Source: Burkholderiales bacterium (GTDB taxonomy: Bacteria; Pseudomonadota; Gammaproteobacteria; Burkholderiales; Burkholderiaceae_C). From it: DNA of 18,483 nt. How positions within the stretch are numbered: position 1 is the first letter of the stretch; each line of letters begins with the position of its first letter. The stretch is taken from positions 1 to 18,483 of the forward strand of contig SXXD01000095.1 in the NCBI GenBank assembly GCA_005789685.1, written 5' to 3'. The notes under the pieces are model-generated. The model saw only the letters and a list, made by a program, of their open reading frames with translations. It was not told where the DNA came from and did not search any database. The translations under genes and the position numbers were made by a program. Below are positions 14,055 to 18,483 of the stretch, piece by piece.

Positions 14055-17048
14055 ATGCTTTCAGCATATCGAGGACTGCCTTCCTCGGTGAAAATAACAT
14101 CTTTATCTTTTTGTGTTGTGACTGTGACTTCTTCCTCTCCTAAGACCCCAGACTTGCAAGCCCTAGACAACTTAACTGGGGGTGCCTTTACCGCACAAAC
14201 ATCCGGTGAGCGCGCAGCCAAGTTGCGTGATTGGCTTATCACAGAGCCATCCCACGAAGTTTTGCAAAACGTGTACAAAGAAGTTTCCACGCGTGACAAA
14301 GGCGCTGCCAAAGTGCTTCGCGAAAAGCTAGATGAGTTGAAGCGCTTGCATGGCCAAGATGTCTTGGCGGCCGAATGGACTGAACGCGCCAATGCCATGC
14401 TAACTTCTTCGCGTTTGAACATTGCCGATGCCATGGCATGGCAAAGAGATGCTGCCAAAGCAGGTGCGCCACTGTCTCGTGAGCCCCTGGCCAGCCTCAA
14501 GCTTCAGTTGAATGAAAAAATCAAAGCGGTTGAAGATTTGCAGCACCAAGTCATGGTGCAGCGCGAAACAGCCGTGCTTTTGGCGCAGCGCATTGAGGTT
14601 CTTTCTACCAAAAGTTTGAAAGAAGCAGGCGCTGCCAATGAACTGTTGCAGTCCGATGTGGCGCACTGGCACCAACAAGCCCATGCCATCACAGAAGATC
14701 CTTCTTGGCACAGCGTTGATTTGAAATTCCCACCCCAACTTGATGCGTCCCGTCATCAGTTAAGCAGTGTTTGGGAGGCCTTTGAAGCTGCGTTGTTTCA
14801 GGCTAAAGCGGCTAGAGATGACGCGAATGAAGCTTTGCCACCCGTGCCAGTTTGGGCCGAAGAAATTCGCGTTGCAAGAGGGGGACAAGCAAGTCTTGGT
14901 GGGCATACCAACCTTCAGGCAGTCAAAGAAGCCCACAATTCCGATCATTCAGCCGTTTCAAATGCCATTCAAGCCAGCGTTGAAGAATCAACGGCTGAGA
15001 CGGAGAGTAAGCCAGCTAAAACGCCCAAAGTCAGCAATACCAAAATGGATCCTGCTCAGAGGTTGGCTTTGCGCGAAGCCGCCAATCAAGCGGTTACTGG
15101 GGCCGTGACGGTCTTGGCGGCTGAGAACAGTGAAGCCAACTTGTTGGTGCTCAAGCAAGCGCTCAAGGACCATGGGCGGAATATGGACACCAACATGGAC
15201 TTGAAAGTTCATGACGCATTAATCGCTGCAGGTGATGCAGAAGGTTGGCAAAGACATGTTGCTGACCAATTGCGTTTGGCATTGGTTTTGAAGGCGGAAG
15301 GGCTGTTCAAAAAAGTACCTGTTAAAACCCAAGACGCCCCAGTGGCCGACGGTGGCGCACAAGAAGTTTCAAAAGAGGATGCCGAAAAAGCGGTCGAGCC
15401 TGAAGTTGGTAAGGAAGAGTTTGACCTTGAACCCACCGTAGGCGGTCGAAAAATGCAAGACGCTTTGCGTCAGTTGCGTGAAGAATGGAAAAAAGCTGAT
15501 CAAGGTGGCTTGCCAAACCATGCTTTGTGGAAGCGTTTCGATGCTGCATGCAACAACGCCTACAAAGTGGTTCAAACTTGGTTGGACAAAATCAAACACG
15601 AAGCCAGTGAACACCGCGCTCAACGCTTGGCATTGATTGAAGAGGTCAAGGCTTGGGGTGAGGTCAATGCACAAAATGCAGATTGGCGCGCGCACTTGCG
15701 GTCTTTGCGTCAGTTTGGTGATCGCTGGCGTTCGGCGGGTCATTTGAGTGAGAAAGCCTTTGCAGAACTGCAACCCCTTTGGAAGCAGGCCCTGCACAAT
15801 GCCGCGGCACCTTTGGAGGCCGCTCAGAAAGCCAGCACCGCCAGACGCCAAGCTTTGATTGCAGAAGCCGAGCAGCTTGGCGCTGCGCCTCTCTTAAGAG
15901 TAGATGCAGTCAAAGCTTTACAGCAAAATTGGCAAACAGAAGCTCAAAGCGTTCCCATGGATCGCCGCATTGAACAAAAAATGTGGGAGGCTTTTCGCAA
16001 ACCCATTGACGAGGCTTTCAGTCGCAAGACCAACTCGCGCGAGCACGTTTCAAATGCCCCCATGTCGGCCCACGACCGCATGGTGCTCGATGCATCGAAT
16101 GACTTAAAAGCTGCTAATGCCTCCGGTGATGTTCAAAAAATCAAGGCGGCCATGGCGACCTTGGACGCCGCTTTGAAAGGGCAAGCCAAGGCCAATGCCG
16201 AAGCCATTGTTGCGCCAAAGGCTGTGGAAATTAGCGCGCCAGATGCGGCACAAGTTACCCCAGAGTCAGCTGCAGGTGAAAATGATTCAGATGAAACAAG
16301 CGCATCAGAATCCAATGCAGTTGAAACTGAGTCTCCCCCAGTAGAAACCGCAGAGCCCGTCAAGCCTGTTGAAGCACCGAAACCCGCTCGCCCCTTGGTA
16401 GCCATGCGCGGTGATGACCGACCAGGCCAAAAGAAATCAGTGCCCGCTCCCGCAGGTCGGGGCGGTCCTGGTGATCGCAGAGACGGCAAAGGTGCACCGC
16501 GTTCTGACAAAGGTGGTTTTGGCGATAAGAGTGGGGGTCGTTTTGACCGTGGAGATCGAGGTGATCGCCCTGAGCGTGAAGAGCGCGGCCCCCGCCTTGG
16601 TGATGCCGCATTCAGAGCCCAACGCGATGCCATGGAACACGCCGAAATGGCCTTGCGAAAGTTGGCTGCCCAGGCCCACGGCGAATCCTTGACGCATTTG
16701 CTTGCTGCATGGGAAACGCGCCAAGCCGAATTGGTGCCCACGGCACAAGATTTAGGTCGCAATGTGAACGCTGCGGCCAGGGCGGCTTGGTCACAAGCAG
16801 TCAGTCAGGCACCTGCAGCAACTGCTGGCGAAGCCATTTTGCGTTTAGAGATGGCTGCGGAAGTGCCAACGCCTGCAGAGAATTTGAACGAGCGGCGCGC
16901 ATTGCAACTTCAATTGCTCACTCGCAAAAACCAACCGGGCCCTGAGCAAACTTGGGCCTTGGATGTCACAGCAGTTTTGTCTTCAACGCACGACCCTAAG
17001 GTGGCGCGGCGTTTGCAAAATGCTTTGAAAAATTTGTTGCGCAGCTGA
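14055..17048 (+). CDS. DUF349 domain-containing protein with RG/D-rich low-complexity segment
   Basis: This is a large, mostly helical, probably cytoplasmic protein of unknown function (997 residues from the ATG at 14055). DUF349-type helical repeats are visible at about 465-512 (LREEWKKADQGGLPNHALWKRF), 543-594 (LRQFGDRWRSAGHLSEKAFAEL) and 600-658 (ALQQNWQTEAQSVPMDRRIEQ). They show the recurrent W-x5-10-hydrophobic spacing of the family. An Ala/Glu-rich region (about 715-775) is followed by a Gly/Arg/Asp-rich segment (about 780-850: GGRFDRGDRGDRPEREERG) and a helical C-terminus. The start is uncertain: no ribosome-binding site precedes the ATG, a promoter-like pair ends close by, and GTG codons at 14088 and 14124 are alternatives. 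DUF349 proteins are common in Burkholderiales, and their role is not established. Confidence 0.85.
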   Translation: MLSAYRGLPSSVKITSLSFCVVTVTSSSPKTPDLQALDNLTGGAFTAQTSGERAAKLRDWLITEPSHEVLQNVYKEVSTRDKGAAKVLREKLDELKRLHGQDVLAAEWTERANAMLTSSRLNIADAMAWQRDAAKAGAPLSREPLASLKLQLNEKIKAVEDLQHQVMVQRETAVLLAQRIEVLSTKSLKEAGAANELLQSDVAHWHQQAHAITEDPSWHSVDLKFPPQLDASRHQLSSVWEAFEAALFQAKAARDDANEALPPVPVWAEEIRVARGGQASLGGHTNLQAVKEAHNSDHSAVSNAIQASVEESTAETESKPAKTPKVSNTKMDPAQRLALREAANQAVTGAVTVLAAENSEANLLVLKQALKDHGRNMDTNMDLKVHDALIAAGDAEGWQRHVADQLRLALVLKAEGLFKKVPVKTQDAPVADGGAQEVSKEDAEKAVEPEVGKEEFDLEPTVGGRKMQDALRQLREEWKKADQGGLPNHALWKRFDAACNNAYKVVQTWLDKIKHEASEHRAQRLALIEEVKAWGEVNAQNADWRAHLRSLRQFGDRWRSAGHLSEKAFAELQPLWKQALHNAAAPLEAAQKASTARRQALIAEAEQLGAAPLLRVDAVKALQQNWQTEAQSVPMDRRIEQKMWEAFRKPIDEAFSRKTNSREHVSNAPMSAHDRMVLDASNDLKAANASGDVQKIKAAMATLDAALKGQAKANAEAIVAPKAVEISAPDAAQVTPESAAGENDSDETSASESNAVETESPPVETAEPVKPVEAPKPARPLVAMRGDDRPGQKKSVPAPAGRGGPGDRRDGKGAPRSDKGGFGDKSGGRFDRGDRGDRPEREERGPRLGDAAFRAQRDAMEHAEMALRKLAAQAHGESLTHLLAAWETRQAELVPTAQDLGRNVNAAARAAWSQAVSQAPAATAGEAILRLEMAAEVPTPAENLNERRALQLQLLTRKNQPGPEQTWALDVTAVLSSTHDPKVARRLQNALKNLLRS

Positions 17049-17093
17049 ATGAAGCAAGGGTTTAAGCAAAGGCTGAAAAGCCAATGCTCAAGC
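17049..17093. other. Short convergent spacer between DUF349 gene and lpxH
   Basis: These 45 bases separate the two convergent stops. They hold a small GGCT-GAAA-AGCC hairpin (17071-17082) and, at the lpxH end, AAGCT-C-AGCTT (17090-17100). Neither has a long stem or T-run, so I see no strong terminator here. Confidence 0.4.
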
Positions 17094-17879
17094 TCAGCTT
17101 ATCAAGTTGATTCGTACAACTTGCCCCTCGAAATGCCAGCGCAATACTTCGGCGCGTGGCCTTGCTGTCGCAGTATCCCAGTCACTTAAAACGTAGCGTT
17201 GCATCGGCGGATCTTGCCCTAGGCTGTGAAGTGCAGGCCGATGCGTGTGACCATGAACTAGGCAAGTGGCGCCAGTTTGTTGAAGCAACGGATAGGACCA
17301 TTCATCTGTCACATCGGCATAGACTGCACTTGAGTCTTTTTTCAGCAATTCGCTTTGTGCTCGAAGTTGTCTGGCAATGCGCTCTCTCTCGGTGAGTGGT
17401 TTGGCTAAGAAGTCATTTTGCCAACTTGGTTTTCTGACCATCTGTCGGAAGGCTTGGTAGTCGGTGTCGCCTAAACAACCTGCGTCACCATGAGACAGTA
17501 ACCATTTTTGAGATGCAAAGTGAAGCACAGTAGGGTCTTGCAGATCAAGGACATGGCATGAATTGAGGAACGCAGTGCCAACCAAAAAATCGCGGTTGCC
17601 CCGCATAAAGGCCACCTGTCTTTTTGATGCGCAGGCTTTTAGAACAGCAGTACATCTCTGAAGAAAAGAGTGCTGTTCGGCGGCATCGTCGCCGACCCAA
17701 ACCTCGAACAGGTCGCCCAAAATAAAGACCGCATCAGCGGTCGTGTTTTGCATGTAGGCTTGCCACATTTCAAATGTGGCAGTTTCTTTTTCTTGCAAAT
17801 GCAAGTCGGAAATAAAATCAACTGTGCGCCAAGTTTCAGGTGCTTCAAACACCTGAAACGGCAACACGGTTTCAGTCAT
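17094..17879 (-). CDS. lpxH: UDP-2,3-diacylglucosamine diphosphatase
   Basis: LpxH is a peripheral inner-membrane metallophosphoesterase that cleaves UDP-2,3-diacylglucosamine to lipid X and UMP in lipid A synthesis. The 261 residues carry the calcineurin-like metal motifs: DFISDLHL (Asp25, His27), ILGDLFEVWVGDD (Asp56), MRGNRDFL (Asn95), LLSHGDAG (His130) and LVHGHTHRP (His209, His211). An N-terminal extension of about 18 residues precedes the first motif. The start ATG at 17879 is 21 bases after the ppiB stop, with no strong Shine-Dalgarno. The first 150 bases of the gene hold several strong inverted repeats. Confidence 0.95.
   Translation of the reverse strand: MTETVLPFQVFEAPETWRTVDFISDLHLQEKETATFEMWQAYMQNTTADAVFILGDLFEVWVGDDAAEQHSFLQRCTAVLKACASKRQVAFMRGNRDFLVGTAFLNSCHVLDLQDPTVLHFASQKWLLSHGDAGCLGDTDYQAFRQMVRKPSWQNDFLAKPLTERERIARQLRAQSELLKKDSSAVYADVTDEWSYPLLQQTGATCLVHGHTHRPALHSLGQDPPMQRYVLSDWDTATARPRAEVLRWHFEGQVVRINLIS
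17727..17859. repeat. Three perfect inverted repeats in the 5' part of lpxH
   Basis: Three hairpins lie in one 133-base stretch of coding sequence: GACCGC-ATCA-GCGGTC (17727-17742); a 21-base palindrome, TGCCACATTT-C-AAATGTGGCA (17761-17781); and GTTTCAGGTG with a 7-base loop and CACCTGAAAC (17833-17859). On the plus strand the middle one is followed by a T-rich run (17783-17794), as in an intrinsic terminator for transcription antisense to lpxH. Two 10-base stems this close are unlikely by chance, though they may be coincidental to the coding constraints. Confidence 0.6.
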
Positions 17880-17900
17880 AGAAATGGGTGGGCGCGCCGA

Positions 17901-18407
17901 TTAAAGCGCGACAGCCTTTTCAATGATGATAGGTTCTTTGGGCACGTCGTCATGGAAGCCATTGCGGCCAGTTGCAACGCCTTCAATGTCATCCACAATT
18001 TCGTTACCTGACACCACATGTGCAAAGACGGCATAGCCCCAACCTTGCAGTGAAGGTGCTGTGTGGTTCAAGAATTCGTTGTCGGCAGTGTTAATGAAGA
18101 ACTGTGCGGTGGCAGAGTGGGGGGCTTGCGTGCGTGCCATGGCCAAACTGTACTTTGTGTTCTTCAAGCCGTTGTTGCCTTCATTTTGAATGGCCGCATC
18201 GGAATGCTTTTGTTCCATGTTGGGTTCAAAGCCGCCACCTTGAATCATGAAGCCGGGAATCACGCGGTGAAAAATGGTGTTGTCATAGTGACCCTTGTTC
18301 ACATAGTGCAGAAAGTTCTCAGCGCTCAAGGGCGCTTTTTCGGCGTCGAGTTCAATGAGGATGACGCCTTTGCCGGCGATGTGGAGTTCGACTTGAGGAT
18401 TGCTCAT
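17901..18407 (-). CDS. ppiB: Cytoplasmic cyclophilin-type peptidyl-prolyl cis-trans isomerase
   Basis: PpiB catalyses cis-trans isomerisation of Xaa-Pro bonds and assists folding. The 168 residues have no signal peptide. The cyclophilin core is visible: [30 protein letters not shown] motif with the catalytic Arg48 and Gln56, [15 protein letters not shown] (about 99-113) and [13 protein letters not shown]. The start ATG at 18407 is 2 bases after the stop of another cyclophilin-like gene upstream, so it is translated as part of an operon with lpxH downstream. Confidence 0.96.
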   Translation of the reverse strand: MSNPQVELHIAGKGVILIELDAEKAPLSAENFLHYVNKGHYDNTIFHRVIPGFMIQGGGFEPNMEQKHSDAAIQNEGNNGLKNTKYSLAMARTQAPHSATAQFFINTADNEFLNHTAPSLQGWGYAVFAHVVSGNEIVDDIEGVATGRNGFHDDVPKEPIIIEKAVAL

Positions 18408-18409
18408 GG

Positions 18410-18483
18410 TTATTGCACCAAAGTGATTGAAAGAATGACAACAGGCGTTTTTGGAACATCTGTTCTAAAGGGGCCGCCCATGC
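18410..18483 (-). CDS. C-terminal end of a second cyclophilin-like peptidyl-prolyl isomerase (truncated by window edge)
   Basis: An open frame runs from the window edge to TAA at 18412-18410. Its 23 visible residues, [23 protein letters not shown] in two parts ([20 protein letters not shown] and LVQ), look like the C-terminal end of a PpiA-type cyclophilin, which often ends GxGGPFxxDVPxTPVVI. The internal ATG at 18481 is not a start. The 2-base gap to ppiB suggests a tandem pair of isomerases, one of which may be periplasmic. With so little sequence, the identification is moderate. Confidence 0.6.
   Translation of the reverse strand, partial: MGGPFRTDVPKTPVVILSITLVQ

Noticed and set aside
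1..18483. CRISPR array, tRNA, rRNA, prophage or transposase gene
   Set aside because: No repeat-spacer pattern, tRNA cloverleaf, rRNA segment or transposase-like frame was recognised.

Overview
The window carries ordinary chromosomal housekeeping DNA of a betaproteobacterium, most likely order Burkholderiales and of Comamonadaceae type with moderate GC content. This is inferred from protein style, from the gene order pil-rib-nusB-ybgC-tolQRA, from the nrdR-glyA pair behind a ZTP-type leader, and from the DUF349 gene. No 16S gene or other decisive taxonomic marker is present. I see no phage, insertion sequence with a transposase, CRISPR array, tRNA or rRNA.

Layout. (1) Positions 1-1373 (+) hold the 3' third of dnaE, which ends at a long near-perfect palindrome (1369-1420) facing tolA. 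(2) Positions 10503-1421 (-) form one tightly packed run of 13 genes: pilE-like, pilW-like, pilX-like and pilV (minor pilins), ribD, ribE, ribB-ribX, ribH (riboflavin synthesis), nusB, ybgC, tolQ, tolR and tolA. Many junctions overlap by 4 bases (ATGA) or have gaps of 2 bases, so it probably behaves as one or a few long transcripts. (3) A fimT/gspH-type pilin gene (10614-11198, +) diverges from the pil genes. It converges on nrdR (11650-11201, -), which overlaps the upstream glyA (12891-11647, -). (4) The 308-base gap upstream of glyA contains a sequence I read as a ZTP (pfl) riboswitch. (5) Beyond it lie a membrane-anchored lytic-transglycosylase-like gene (14003-13200, -) and a divergent 997-codon DUF349 gene (14055-17048, +). 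(6) The right end holds lpxH, a cytoplasmic cyclophilin (ppiB) and the last 23 codons of a second cyclophilin-like gene, all on the - strand.

How the genes work together. The rib genes cover 6,7-dimethyl-8-ribityllumazine and riboflavin formation from the GTP-cyclohydrolase product onward. The GTP cyclohydrolase II half of RibBA is degenerate (RibX), so a separate ribA must exist elsewhere. TolQ-TolR-TolA form the inner-membrane motor of the Tol-Pal system, but tolB and pal are not adjacent. The pilins are minor components that prime type IV pilus assembly; the tip protein gene pilY1 is absent from this cluster. GlyA makes glycine and 5,10-methylene-THF, and a ZTP riboswitch would raise its expression when 10-formyl-THF runs low. 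LpxH acts in lipid A synthesis.

Most noteworthy for follow-up are the dnaE/tolA palindrome, which resembles a REP-type element; the ZTP leader; a pilW-like gene without a normal prepilin leader; strong inverted repeats inside the 5' part of lpxH, one of which looks like a terminator for antisense transcription; and an RG/D-rich low-complexity segment in the DUF349 protein. I found no convincing wholly new system.
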